Positions 27,330 to 36,295 of a stretch of 64,000 nt of DNA are shown here, in pieces (the first letter of the stretch is position 1; every line of letters starts with the position of its first letter). The notes below the pieces were generated by a model. It had not been told where the DNA came from and searched no databases. It saw only the letters and a list, made by a program, of their open reading frames with translations. Both the position numbers and the translations under genes were made by a program. The stretch is taken from positions 1 to 64,000 of the forward strand of contig NZ_BCUX01000027.1 in the NCBI RefSeq assembly GCF_001591445.1, written 5' to 3'. The DNA comes from Neobacillus drentensis NBRC 102427. GTDB lineage: Bacteria > Bacillota > Bacilli > Bacillales > Cytobacillaceae.

Positions 27330-29006
27330 CTATTCGTTCGACCTTCTAAAATTCGGGTGTGGCCTTCTTCTCCTTTTTCCTTCTGAGCCCCTCCCTGCCT
27401 GCGCAAGCGTAATCAACCCTCCGCCGCACATCATAAGGATCCCGGCTAATTGATGGGCTGTGAGGATTTGGCTGCCAGCAATCAATAATCCTGTTCCAAA
27501 TATCGCCATGACAATTTTCCTGGTTTGGTATGCCTGCTGCCCGATAACCTTTTTTTCAAAAGACTTAGAAGGTTGAATTCTAATTTCCCCTGATTCTAGC
27601 TGATCTATCAAATTAAATACCTTTCGTGATGTGGGGATTACTTTTAAAAAGGTATTTTTAACTTGGTCCAGCACCGTCTCTTTCGCGGGGGTAAAGGCTT
27701 CACTGCTCATGATATCTTCCACATAGGGTTTTGTATTCTTAATGAGATCAAAGTCCTTATCTAACCCATTGCAAATGCTAAAAACAGTCATAATGGCTTT
27801 TCCTAAAAAAGTAGTTCGAGATGGGATTTGAAAAGGCTGCTCATATAAAAACTCACGCAATTCTTCCAGAGATCCTTCGTTGTTAATCATGTCAACCTTG
27901 AAACCATCATCTGAAAAACCAGTAAGAATGACTTTTACATTCTTTGTTAACGCAGACTTATCCGCCTTTTTTCTTAAGAAGCCTAGATCATGAAAGGCTT
28001 CAACAATTCCACTGGCATCCTTAAGATAAATTGACATGGCAAGCTTCACCATATTTTCCTTCATATCATTTGAAATATGGCCAACCATCCCAAAATCAAT
28101 ATAGCATAGGGTCCCATCTTTTTTTACTAATAGATTGCCTGGGTGTGGATCGGCGTGAAAGAACCCATCCTCCATCAATTGCTTCAAATATGACAAATAA
28201 AGGATCGATGCTAGATTTTTCTTATTAATAGAGGCACCCTCTAGTTTATCAATCTCATTGATTTTTACACCTTCAATAAACTCCATAACGAGCACTTTAC
28301 TTGTCGTTAGATCCCAATAAACCTTTGGAGTCGTAACTCCTGGAAAGTCATGGAAGGAAACTTGAAAAACTTCAATATTTTTTGCTTCCTTAATGTAGTC
28401 TAGTTCATCGGTGATCACTTCTTCAAACTCTTGATAAACGTCCTTTAAATCGACGAACTTGCCAACTTTTGTAAACCTTCTTGCAAAGGCAATCAGTATT
28501 TTCAAAGTCGCTAAATCGAGCGTAACTGTTGCTTCAATGCCAGGGCGCATCACTTTAACCGCGACATGCTCGCCCGTTATCAAAACCGCTTTATGCACCT
28601 GCCCTAATGAGGCCGCCGCAACAGGTGCTTGGGTAAAGGAATCAAACAGCTTGGAAACCTCACCAGACATCTCTTCTTCGATTCTTTTAATAGCAATCTC
28701 TGAATCTACCGGTGCTACCGAATCCTGCAGTTCTGATAAAATATCGGTATATTCCCTTGGTAAAATATCTACACGCGAGCTGACAAATTGACCTAGTTTG
28801 ATAATGAGGCCGCCCATTTCGACAGCTATCCTAGCAAACTTTTTTGCTTGAGATGTATAAAGGGCCTTATATTTTTGAGTTACCTTATCTTTTTGTGAAA
28901 ATCTCTTTGTTTTTCCTAACCACCAAAACTGTATAAAAAAGCCGATAAACATAAAAAACGTTTGTCGAAACCTCTTGTTGAATAGTAAGCGTAACATCTC
29001 ACGCAT
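27330..29006 (-). CDS. ABC1/UbiB/AarF-family atypical kinase
   Basis: 558 residues. The KxGQ signature IKLGQFVSSRVD (about 69-80) and the Ala-rich loop AAASLGQVHKA mark the UbiB family; VAVKVMRPG carries the Lys, HADPHPGN the catalytic loop and DFGMVG the metal site. Two hydrophobic segments near the C-terminus (about 500-540) should anchor it in the membrane. UbiB proteins are ATPases that support quinone biosynthesis or lipid handling; the firmicute partner pathway would be menaquinone. ATG 29006 follows GGGGAGGACAAGT. An AbrB-like gene 69 bases upstream is co-oriented, probably in one operon. Confidence 0.92.
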   Translation of the reverse strand: MREMLRLLFNKRFRQTFFMFIGFFIQFWWLGKTKRFSQKDKVTQKYKALYTSQAKKFARIAVEMGGLIIKLGQFVSSRVDILPREYTDILSELQDSVAPVDSEIAIKRIEEEMSGEVSKLFDSFTQAPVAAASLGQVHKAVLITGEHVAVKVMRPGIEATVTLDLATLKILIAFARRFTKVGKFVDLKDVYQEFEEVITDELDYIKEAKNIEVFQVSFHDFPGVTTPKVYWDLTTSKVLVMEFIEGVKINEIDKLEGASINKKNLASILYLSYLKQLMEDGFFHADPHPGNLLVKKDGTLCYIDFGMVGHISNDMKENMVKLAMSIYLKDASGIVEAFHDLGFLRKKADKSALTKNVKVILTGFSDDGFKVDMINNEGSLEELREFLYEQPFQIPSRTTFLGKAIMTVFSICNGLDKDFDLIKNTKPYVEDIMSSEAFTPAKETVLDQVKNTFLKVIPTSRKVFNLIDQLESGEIRIQPSKSFEKKVIGQQAYQTRKIVMAIFGTGLLIAGSQILTAHQLAGILMMCGGGLITLAQAGRGSEGKRRRRPHPNFRRSNE

Positions 29007-29075
29007 ACTTGTCCTCCCCTTTCATTCACAACTTCCACGGGACAAGCCTGCGTGGTTTTCTTCCAAACTTACAAC

Positions 29076-29360
29076 TTATTCCTTTTCTCCATCGTCCTCG
29101 ATATCTGTTTCTGTTTTTTCAAATATTTCTTTGGCAATTTTCTCGAACCTTTTCGACTTGTTAAAAAAGAAATTAGCAAACTTGTTCATAATCTCTGATT
29201 TCACTAAAATCACTGTTCCCTTTCTTGCATCACCAAAAACAACAAATTTCTCTCCAGACTTAATTCCTAATTCCTCTCGTGCTTCCGCCGGGATTACCAC
29301 TTGGCCTCTTTCCCCCATACTGGTAGTTCCAAAAATTTTCCCATGATTCATCATCATCAC
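29076..29360 (-). CDS. AbrB/MazE/SpoVT-type DNA-binding protein
   Basis: 94 residues. An AbrB swapped-hairpin domain fills residues 8-50 (GTTSMGERGQVVIPAEAREELGIKSGEKFVVFGD). A lysine-rich amphipathic stretch and an acidic tail (residues about 75-94) follow, which is longer than a MazE antitoxin needs. No toxin gene is adjacent. It is cotranscribed with the UbiB-like kinase and may regulate that operon. Three in-frame ATG codons (29360, 29357, 29354) follow AGGAGAGGTG; the first or second is likely. Confidence 0.87.
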   Translation of the reverse strand: MMMMNHGKIFGTTSMGERGQVVIPAEAREELGIKSGEKFVVFGDARKGTVILVKSEIMNKFANFFFNKSKRFEKIAKEIFEKTETDIEDDGEKE

Positions 29361-29557
29361 TCACCTCTCCTCTGTAGGATAAATCATACTATTCGTACCA
29401 ACAATGCACTTCACGGATTATACATATGTCGATATTATGACCGTTACAGGTACTTATCTGATTCCTTTTTTTTTCATAGTCAACGTTTGTCCATTTCAAT
29501 TGTAAGCCTTCCTGCATAAATTGTTATTAGTTTATAGGTGGAGGAGGTGATAGTTGA

Positions 29558-29650
29558 ATGTCTGAGCATGGTCATAATAACAACAACTTTGCGTTAATCG
29601 TTGTGTTGTTCATTCTATTAATCATTGTTGGTACATCCTTTATGTTCTAA
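29558..29650 (+). CDS. YjcZ-family small membrane protein (sporulation-associated family)
   Basis: 30 residues: a short polar head MSEHGHNNNN followed by one membrane helix FALIVVLFILLIIVGTSFMF. This is the hallmark of the tiny YjcZ-family proteins common in spore-formers. GGAGGAGGTGA lies 9 bases upstream of ATG 29558, an unusually strong ribosome site, and a terminator follows. Function is unknown; relatives are made during sporulation. Confidence 0.85.
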   Translation: MSEHGHNNNNFALIVVLFILLIIVGTSFMF

Positions 29651-29681
29651 TTGACTAGTAAAGTTTGAGGCTCTCAACAGG

Positions 29682-29716
29682 AAAGAGCGGGAAACCATTG
29701 GTTTCACCGCTCTTTT
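29682..29716. terminator. bidirectional terminator
   Basis: AAGAGCGG ... CCGCTCTT with an inner AAACC/GGTTT stem, flanked by T and A runs; lies between the YjcZ-like gene and convergent bdbC. Confidence 0.88.
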
Positions 29717-29729
29717 CTGTGGAATCTAT

Positions 29730-30143
29730 CTACTTTTTGCTACGTGCTACAATAATTAAGCTGATAGTAATGATCGTAAAAGCAATCAATGCTAATAACG
29801 GAATCGTAATAAAACCAAGCCAATTAATATAATCCTTTGAGCAGGGCACTCCCGTTGTGCACATTTCAAACTGTTGTAAGTAAGGAATTTTTTGTAATAA
29901 TGTATGATAACCCGCAATAATTAAACCAATGATTGACAGCGGCAGAGCATAGTTAGCTATGCCTTTATCATTCCGGTAGACGGCAACCCCCAATATGATA
30001 GCCAGCGGGTACATGAATATCCTTTGGTACCAGCAAAGTGTACAAGGAATGAAATGCATAACCTCACTAAAATACAAGCTGCCAAGTGTGGCAATGATGG
30101 CAGTTATCCAGGAGAGAAGCAAGGGTTTATTCATACTATTCAC
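29730..30143 (-). CDS. bdbC: DsbB-like thiol-disulfide oxidoreductase BdbC
   Basis: 137 residues with four membrane helices and the two DsbB cysteine pairs: CTLC in PCTLCWYQR (about 35-42) and CTTGVPC in the second external loop (about 94-100). It reoxidises the BdbD oxidase using menaquinone. ATG 30143 overlaps the end of bdbD by 8 bases, so translation is coupled. The pair drives disulfide formation outside the membrane. Confidence 0.94.
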   Translation of the reverse strand: MNSMNKPLLLSWITAIIATLGSLYFSEVMHFIPCTLCWYQRIFMYPLAIILGVAVYRNDKGIANYALPLSIIGLIIAGYHTLLQKIPYLQQFEMCTTGVPCSKDYINWLGFITIPLLALIAFTIITISLIIVARSKK

Positions 30144-30840
30144 CTTTTGAGGCTTTCTCTACCATGTCTTTTAAATCATCAATAGTTTGTCCCTCGAACT
30201 TTTTCCCATTAACGTAAATGGTTGGGGTTCCTGTTACACCTAATGTTGCAGCGTAATCCATATCTTTTTGCCAAGCATTATCGGACTTCTTAGATTGGAA
30301 ATTTTTAACCACCTTGTCAACATCGCTAGCACTAGCCACCTCTTTTAAGGTATCAGTCAAAAAGGCTTCGGTAAAAACATCCATTTTCTCATATTTTGTA
30401 TCTTCGGGCTGCTTTTTGTAAAGGAGATCATGGAATTTCCAAAACGTATCGTTTCCAAGCTCTTGAAATACAGATTCAGCAAATTTAGCTGATCGAGTCG
30501 AATCTACATTGATAAACGAATCATTCATAAAATAAAATTTAGCTTTGCCAGTATCAACTAGTTCCTGTTGGATAATCGGGACGACATCCTTGGTAAAGTT
30601 TTTACAATTCGGGCATTTATAATCGCCAAATTCAATAATCGAAACTGGGGCTGATTCCTTACCTAAATATGGCTGATTGCTATAATCGATTTTTGTGGTT
30701 GTAGTTTTTTCCTGTTGTTTTGAATGGTTACCCAAGAAAATAAAAGCTAAAATAAAAACCGCAACCAAGCCAATCATCCAAAAAATAAAGGCAGATGATG
30801 ATTTTGCTTCTTTTTTCTTATTTTTATTATTTTTTGCCAT
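30136..30840 (-). CDS. bdbD: DsbA-like membrane-anchored thiol oxidase BdbD
   Basis: 234 residues from ATG 30840, set by AAGGAGACTACT; an upstream in-frame reading to 30894 lacks a ribosome site. A lysine-rich cytoplasmic start (NKNKKKEAK) precedes one membrane anchor (about 17-36). The outer thioredoxin-fold domain has the CPNC active site in FGDYKCPNCKNF (about 84-95) and cis-Pro in GVTGTPTIYVNG. First gene of the bdbD-bdbC operon. The role is extracytoplasmic disulfide formation, as for competence pseudopilins in B. subtilis. Confidence 0.94.
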   Translation of the reverse strand: MAKNNKNKKKEAKSSSAFIFWMIGLVAVFILAFIFLGNHSKQQEKTTTTKIDYSNQPYLGKESAPVSIIEFGDYKCPNCKNFTKDVVPIIQQELVDTGKAKFYFMNDSFINVDSTRSAKFAESVFQELGNDTFWKFHDLLYKKQPEDTKYEKMDVFTEAFLTDTLKEVASASDVDKVVKNFQSKKSDNAWQKDMDYAATLGVTGTPTIYVNGKKFEGQTIDDLKDMVEKASKGE

Positions 30841-30930
30841 AGTAGTCTCCTTTTTATTTATGGGCTTTTTCGACCAAGATAGTTTAAATATCACTTATCC
30901 GAAAGAATAATGCAAATAAAAGGTTCTACT

Positions 30931-31923
30931 CTAGCTTTTAAGAATATCCTCAATCCTAGCAAGTTCTTCTTCACAGAAATCAAGATTATTAAGAACAGCA
31001 ACATTTTCCTCAATTTGACTCACTCTGCTCGCACCAATCAGGACAGAGGTAACCTTTCCTCCGCGTAAAACCCAAGCAAGGGCCATTTGTGAAAGACTTT
31101 GACCGCGCTCAAGCGCGATGTCATTTAACTTATGGACACGTTCAACCACATCAGCGGTTACATGATCTACACTTAAGAAACCGTTCGGACTTGCTGCACG
31201 TGAATCAGCTGGAATTCCTGTCAGGTATTTATTTGTTAATAAGCCTTGTGCTAACGGACTGAAGGCAATTGAACCCACACCATTCTCCTGAAGCACATCC
31301 TGCAAGCCACCCTCAATCCAGCGGTTAAACATGGAATACTTTGGTTGATGAATTAATAACGGAGTGCCCAATTGATTTAAGATTTTAATCGCTTCAGCTG
31401 TTTGTTCCGCACTATAATTGGAAATCCCTACATATAAAGCTTTTCCTTGACGAACGATGGAATCTAATGCTCCCATGGTTTCTTCTATTGGTGTATTAGG
31501 ATCTGGACGGTGCGAGTAGAAAATATCGACATAATCAAGTCCCATCCGTTTTAGACTCTGATCCAGACTAGCTACCAAATATTTTTTTGACCCCCAATCC
31601 CCGTAGGGTCCTGGCCACATCGTGTAGCCTGCTTTTGAAGAAATAATCATTTCATCACGATAGGGAGCAAAGTCAGTTTTTAAAATTTTGCCAAGCATTT
31701 CTTCTGCTGAACCTGGCGGAGGGCCATAATTATTAGCCAAATCAAAATGAGTAATCCCTAAATCAAACGCCCTTCTAAGCATAGCCCGTCCATTTTCATA
31801 GGTATCGACACCGCCAAAGTTGTGCCAAAGTCCTAATGAAACGGCGGGAAGCTTTAGTCCTGAACGGCCGCTGCGATTATATCTCATTGCTTCATAACGA
31901 TTTCCTGAAGCTTGGTAGACCAT
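30931..31923 (-). CDS. aldo/keto reductase (YghZ/AKR14-like)
   Basis: 330 residues. The catalytic tetrad is recognisable: Asp and Tyr in FDLANNYGPP, Lys in SSKAGY and His in YSHRPDP. The cofactor region SVLIGASRVSQIEENV is typical of NADPH enzymes. The GPPPGSAEE loop and the WPGPYGDWGSKK segment are characteristic of the YghZ/GPR group, which reduces L-glyceraldehyde 3-phosphate and methylglyoxal. ATG 31923 follows AAGAGGAAACAAAT. Divergent from the lactonase gene. Confidence 0.92.
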   Translation of the reverse strand: MVYQASGNRYEAMRYNRSGRSGLKLPAVSLGLWHNFGGVDTYENGRAMLRRAFDLGITHFDLANNYGPPPGSAEEMLGKILKTDFAPYRDEMIISSKAGYTMWPGPYGDWGSKKYLVASLDQSLKRMGLDYVDIFYSHRPDPNTPIEETMGALDSIVRQGKALYVGISNYSAEQTAEAIKILNQLGTPLLIHQPKYSMFNRWIEGGLQDVLQENGVGSIAFSPLAQGLLTNKYLTGIPADSRAASPNGFLSVDHVTADVVERVHKLNDIALERGQSLSQMALAWVLRGGKVTSVLIGASRVSQIEENVAVLNNLDFCEEELARIEDILKS

Positions 31924-32070
31924 ATTTGTTTCCTCTTTTCTATATGTATTGTTAAACTATTTATAGTTTAACTTAATAATATCAGAACAGAAGGTAAACA
32001 TTGCATGGTTTGAGTTATGATTCGATATTTTGATAAAATAATCAGACTAAACTTTTTGAGGAGAGAAAAA

Positions 32071-33129
32071 ATGACAACCAACAAAGAATATATCGGTTAT
32101 ATTGGAACCTACACCAAAGGGGACAGCAAAGGTATCTATTCCTTCACGTTAGATACGAATAAGGCTAGAATAGCAGATATTAAAGTAGCTGCCCAGTTAG
32201 AGAATCCTACATACTTAACAATTAGTAAGGACAATCGCTACTTATACTCGGTTGCAAAAAAAGGGGAAGAAGGTGGGGTCGTCGCTTTTTCGATCGAGGG
32301 GGATGGCTCACTTACCGAGATCAATAGTCAAATGCTTTCTGGCTCATCACCTTGCCATGTGAGTGTAGACAGCAAAAATTGCTATGCATTCAGCGCAAAT
32401 TACCATAAGGGGTCCGTCGAATCGTATGTCATTAGCGAGGAGGACGGCTCTATTCAACCTCCAGCCTCTATCATTAAACATGAAGGTTCAGGTCCAGATC
32501 CACGACAGGAGAAGCCTCATACCCATTATGCAGGCGTCACCCCTGATGAGAATTATCTGGCCGTAGTTGAATTAGGTATCGATGCACTGATTACTTATGC
32601 AATTAATGATGACGGCACACTTTCTAAAGAGAAGCTGCTGCCTTTAAAGGCTGGGAGCGGACCAAGACATTTGGTTTTTCATCCGAATGGCAAATTTGCT
32701 TATATTATGACTGAATTTAGTTCTGAAGTCATTGGGTTAACCTATCATAAGGAAGATGGCCATTTTACCGAAAAACAGTATATTTCCACACTTCCAGCCG
32801 ATTTTCCAGAAAATAATCAAGGCAGTGCGATTCATATTTCATCTGATGGGCGCTTTGTGTACGCGGGGAATCGCGGTCATAACAGTATTGCTGTTTTCCG
32901 TGTCGACCAAGAAACAGGTGAGCTTAGCTTGGTTGAACGTACTTCTACTGAAGGAGATTGGCCGAGAGATTTTATGTTTGACCCCACGGAGAAATTTATT
33001 GTGGCCTCCAATCAAGAGTCCAGTAATCTTGTACTGTATTCACGGGATGAGGAATCGGGGAGATTAACCCTTATTCAGTCGGATATCATTGTGCCATACC
33101 CTGTTTGTGTTAAATTCTTACATGTGTAA
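32071..33129 (+). CDS. lactonase-family beta-propeller protein (Pgl/YkgB-like)
   Basis: 352 residues from ATG 32071, set by GAGGAGAG 8 bases upstream. A seven-bladed propeller of the 6-phosphogluconolactonase (Pgl) family: YIGYIGTYTKGDSKGIY at the start, repeated blade motifs such as SGSSPCHVSVD, GSGPRHLVFHPNG, NQGSAIHISSDGRFVYAGNRGHNS and GDWPRDFMFDPT. The catalytic-site Glu/Arg/His cluster is conserved to the eye. The intact parent of a degenerate second copy at 34.3-35.3 kb, with which it shares more than 80 percent of bases over long stretches by rough inspection. In the pentose pathway it would hydrolyse 6-phosphogluconolactone; related members open other sugar lactones. Confidence 0.92.
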   Translation: MTTNKEYIGYIGTYTKGDSKGIYSFTLDTNKARIADIKVAAQLENPTYLTISKDNRYLYSVAKKGEEGGVVAFSIEGDGSLTEINSQMLSGSSPCHVSVDSKNCYAFSANYHKGSVESYVISEEDGSIQPPASIIKHEGSGPDPRQEKPHTHYAGVTPDENYLAVVELGIDALITYAINDDGTLSKEKLLPLKAGSGPRHLVFHPNGKFAYIMTEFSSEVIGLTYHKEDGHFTEKQYISTLPADFPENNQGSAIHISSDGRFVYAGNRGHNSIAVFRVDQETGELSLVERTSTEGDWPRDFMFDPTEKFIVASNQESSNLVLYSRDEESGRLTLIQSDIIVPYPVCVKFLHV

Positions 33130-33137
33130 TAGTGAAG

Positions 33138-33171
33138 ACAGGATAAGTGACGAACTTATCCTGTTTTTTTT
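33138..33171 (+). terminator. terminator of lactonase copy 1
   Basis: ACAGGATAAGT / ACTTATCCTGT stem and a T-run. The same terminator, slightly changed, follows copy 2 at 35354. Confidence 0.93.
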
Positions 33172-33238
33172 AATAAAACAAAGGTAAAAAATTAATAATC
33201 GGGCCAATACTAAGTGGGAAGCTTTATATGTAAAGGAT

Positions 33239-33952
33239 GTGTCTTCGTTGGATTTCTTCCATAGCCAAGAAACCCTTAGTTCAATTGAATGGGTATTAAG
33301 AACGGTTATCGGGTTTTTCTTTTTGCTGATTGTTGCAAAAGTCATGGGTCGGCGCGCCATTTCCCAATTACGTTTACTTGATTTTATTATGGCATTAGTT
33401 GTTGGAAATATCATCGCCCATCCATTGTCAGATGAAAGCCTTGGGATGAAGGGTTCGATGATTTCTACCGTTGTTTTGGTGGTTTTGTATACCGGAGGTT
33501 TATTAATCAGCTTAAAATCGAGTCGGGTTGAAAAGTTCCTAGATCCAGCTCCATTTCCACTTATAAAAGAGGGCGAAATCAATTATAAAGGCTTAAAGAA
33601 AGCTAGAATTTCTATTGATTATTTACTAGCGGAGTTAAGAAAAGAAAAAGTAGAGGATATAAAGAAAGTAGCTCTAGCATTATGGGAATCTGATGGGAAA
33701 ATCTCGTTTTTTTTGGATCCAAAATATGAAGCACTGACACCTGCAAGTTATCAAAAGAAAATTGAGCCCTTTGACCTTCCGCAGACAATAATTAAAGAAG
33801 GGAGTATAGATTTAAAGGAATTAAAACGAAGCGCCCTCGGAGAAGAGTGGCTAATAAATACGCTAAGAAGCCAACACCACACCGAGGTGGGAAATGTTTT
33901 ACTGGCAACAATTGATAGAAGTAACAAATTAAATGTTTTTTTGTATAAATAA
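33239..33952 (+). CDS. DUF421/YetF-family membrane protein
   Basis: 237 residues. Three N-terminal membrane helices (about 15-85) carry the family motif MGRRAISQLRLLDFIMALVVG. The cytoplasmic YetF domain repeats follow (FPLIKEGEINYKGLKKARIS ... VEDIKKVALALWESDGKISFFL). Family function is unknown; members are membrane proteins of Bacillus, some spore-related. Start is uncertain: GTG 33239 lies only 2 bases after AAAGG, TTG 33248 is better spaced. The intact parent of the disrupted copy at 35.4-36.2 kb. Confidence 0.88.
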   Translation: MSSLDFFHSQETLSSIEWVLRTVIGFFFLLIVAKVMGRRAISQLRLLDFIMALVVGNIIAHPLSDESLGMKGSMISTVVLVVLYTGGLLISLKSSRVEKFLDPAPFPLIKEGEINYKGLKKARISIDYLLAELRKEKVEDIKKVALALWESDGKISFFLDPKYEALTPASYQKKIEPFDLPQTIIKEGSIDLKELKRSALGEEWLINTLRSQHHTEVGNVLLATIDRSNKLNVFLYK

Positions 33953-33969
33953 TAGATGCTTACAATATA

Positions 33970-33998
33970 AGCCACTTCATAGAACTGGTGGCTTTTTA
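33970..33998 (+). terminator. terminator of DUF421 copy 1
   Basis: GCCAC / GTGGC stem with an 11- to 12-base loop and a TTTTTATT tail, just after the gene. Confidence 0.75.
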
Positions 33999-34053
33999 TT
34001 GGGCAAATATACTTTTCGTTAGTACCAATGAAAGCACTTTTAAGAAATTTCTT

Positions 34054-34312
34054 TTATATAGAATTTTTGTCATGGATAGACTCGACCTTCCTATATTTTT
34101 TCAAATTAGACTTATTTCGATAAGCAGGGAAGAATTTTTTATTTGCTTCTTCACCATAATAATTCTCCCACTTCTTTGCCAAGCGTTAGTATACTAGAGG
34201 ATTGTGAACTTTCTTCCCAATATAAAATGGGAGACGTCCATTTGGATTGAAGCGATACTTAAAATGATATAATGAGTCCTCCCCAATATGCCCTCCACCC
34301 AAATGGAATTTT
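34054..34312 (-). pseudogene. C-terminal fragment of a FemAB/GNAT-like exopolysaccharide gene
   Basis: Read leftwards this frame gives KFHLGGGHIGEDSLYHF, KYRFNPNGRLPFYIGKKVHN, then a TAA, then AKKWENYYGEEANKKFFPAYR. These line up with the C-terminal end of the intact FemAB-like protein encoded at 52438-53556 (HLGGGHVGRDSLFQF, RFNPSGLLNFYIGRKVHD, WEEYYG, FFPAYR). The fragment is cut off exactly where the second lactonase copy begins, and carries an internal stop, so it is dead. It is a paralogue or relic of a similar exopolysaccharide locus, brought next to the lactonase by rearrangement. Confidence 0.85.
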
Positions 34313-34316
34313 TCTA

Positions 34317-35346
34317 GTATTGGAACGTACACCAAGGGGGACAGCAAAGGAATCTATTCCTTTACACTTGATACCAACGAAGGAAGAATAGTTGATATTA
34401 ATGAGGCAGGCACAGTTAGAAAATCCTACATACTTAACAATTAGTAAGGACAATCGCTACTTATACTCGGTTGCAAAAAAAGGGGTAGAAGGTGGAGTCG
34501 TCGCTTTTTCAATCGAGGGGGATGGCTCATTTACATAGATCAATAGTCAAATGCTTTCTGGATCATCACCTTGCCATGTGAGTAGACAGCAAAAATCGCT
34601 ATGCATTCAGCGCAAATTACCATGCGGGATCCGTCGAATCGTATGTCATTAGCGAGGAGGATGGCCCTATTCAACCTCCAGCCTCTATCATTAAACATGA
34701 AGGTTCAGGTCCAGATCCAAGACAGGAGAAGCCTCATACCCATTATGCAGGCGTCACCCCTGATGAGAATTATCTGGCCGTATTTGAATTGGGTATTGAT
34801 GCACTAATTACCTATGCTGTAAATAGTGACGGAACTCTTTCAAAAGCGAATCTTCTTCCTTTAAAAGCTGGGAGCGGACCTAGGCACATGGTTTTCCATC
34901 CTAATGGCAAATATGCATATGTCATGACTGAATTTAGTTCTGAGGTCATTGTGTTAACCTATTATAAGGAAGATGGACATTTTACAGAAAAACAATATAT
35001 ATCCACACTTCCCGCTGATTTTTCGGAAAATAATCAAGGCAGTGCGATTCATATTTCTTCAGATGGACGTTTTGTTTATGCGGGTAATCGAGGACACAAC
35101 AGCATTGCTGTTTTTAGTGTTGATGTAGAAACTGGAGAGCTTAGCTTTGTTGAGCACACATCTACTGAAGGAGATTGGCCAAGGGATTTTATGTTTGACC
35201 CAACGGAAAAATTTATTGTGGCATCGAACCAAGAGTCCAGCAATCTTGTCTTGTTTTCGAGGAATAAAGACGCAGGAAAACTCACCTTAATTCAAGCTGA
35301 TATTGATGTTCCACATCCCGTTTGCATCAAATTTTTACATGTGTAA
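34317..35346 (+). pseudogene. degenerate second copy of the lactonase gene
   Basis: Aligns base by base with the intact lactonase gene but lacks its start and first codons, and is broken at three places: one extra base near 34400, an in-frame TAG near 34537 (TTT-ACA-TAG), and a 2-base deletion near 34581 (GTGAGTAGAC against GTGAGTGTAGAC). From about 34789 on the frame is open for 185 residues and well conserved, including GSGPRHMVFHPNG and GDWPRDFMFDP. The 5' end abuts the FemAB-like fragment. No translation start is evident. Confidence 0.9.
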
Positions 35347-35353
35347 TATCAAG

Positions 35354-35388
35354 ACAGGATAAGTGATGTGCTTATCCTGTTTTTGTTT
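35354..35388 (+). terminator. terminator of lactonase copy 2
   Basis: ACAGGATAAG / CTTATCCTGT stem plus T-rich tail; a duplicate of the terminator at 33138. Confidence 0.85.
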
Positions 35389-35435
35389 TTTTATAAAACG
35401 AATGTAACAAATTAATAATCCGAGACAATACTAAG

Positions 35436-36175
35436 TTGGATGCTTTTTATGTAAAGGATGTGTCTACATTGGATTTTTTTCATAGCCAAGAAACACTTAG
35501 TTCGTTTGAGTGGATTGCAAGAGCTGTTATTGCCTTTTTCTTTATGCTCATTATCGCAAAAATCATGGGTCAACGTGCCATTTCACAGTTACGGTTATTG
35601 GATTTTGTAATCACTTTAGTCTTAGGAAATATCATTGCACATCCCTTATCAGATGAACACCTTGGGATAAAAGGTTCGATGATTACAACCATTGTATTGG
35701 TAGTCTTGTATTCGGGGGGGGGGTATTTATCAGCTTAAAATCGACACTCATCGGAAAGTTTCTTGATCCAACCCCCTTTCCACTAATCAAAGAAGGTGAA
35801 ATCATTTATAAGGGACTAAAGAAAGCTAGAATATCCATTGATCATTTATTAGCGGAGTTGAGAAAGGAAAAAATCGAGGATGTAAAAAAAGTAGCGTTGG
35901 CATTGTGGGAGTCCGATGGGCAAGTGTCTATATTTTTGGATCCTCAGTATGAGGCGGTTACCCCGTCAACCTATCAGATGAAAACAGAACCCTTTGATCT
36001 CCCAAGAACCATAATTAAAGAAGGTACGATTGATGCAAAAGTGTTAGAGGAATTAAACAAGGAGGAAGGGTGGCTCATAAATACACTTAAGAACTACCAT
36101 CAAACTGAGTTAAAAGATGTTTTACTAGCTACGTTTGATTGTAAAAACAACTTGAAGATTTTCCTATATAAATAA
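35436..36175 (+). pseudogene. second DUF421/YetF copy, frameshifted at a poly-G tract
   Basis: Homologous throughout to the intact gene at 33239-33952: N-terminal helices FDFVITLVLGNIIAHPLS-like region, then YetF-domain parts VEDVKKVALALWESDGQVSIFL and FDLPRTIIKEGTID. A run of 10 G residues (35714-35723) shifts the frame so translation ends at 35738. With 8 or 11 G the reading would continue as ...SGGVFISLKS to 36175. So a single slippage event separates an open from a closed gene. It could be a real frameshift, a phase-variable switch, or a homopolymer sequencing error. Confidence 0.85.
35714..35723. repeat. homopolymer tract of ten G
   Basis: An uninterrupted G10 run inside the second DUF421 copy, where copy 1 has CCGGAGG. 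It is by far the longest G run noticed in this AT-rich window. It sets the reading frame of the copy. Confidence 0.95.
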
Positions 36176-36295
36176 ATGAAACTAAATTACTTCATTTTTC
36201 TTCACTTTTTCCGCTTTGCCTTACCACTGTTAAGGACTAGCTGAAACAATAATCAGCAGTAAGCAACAGTCTGGGACAACTGGCTTTTAATGTGG

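Noticed and set aside
32384..34807. Near-identical 60-68-residue frames inside both lactonase copies
   Set aside because: They are alternative-frame readings of the duplicated lactonase sequence; their similarity simply reflects the duplication.
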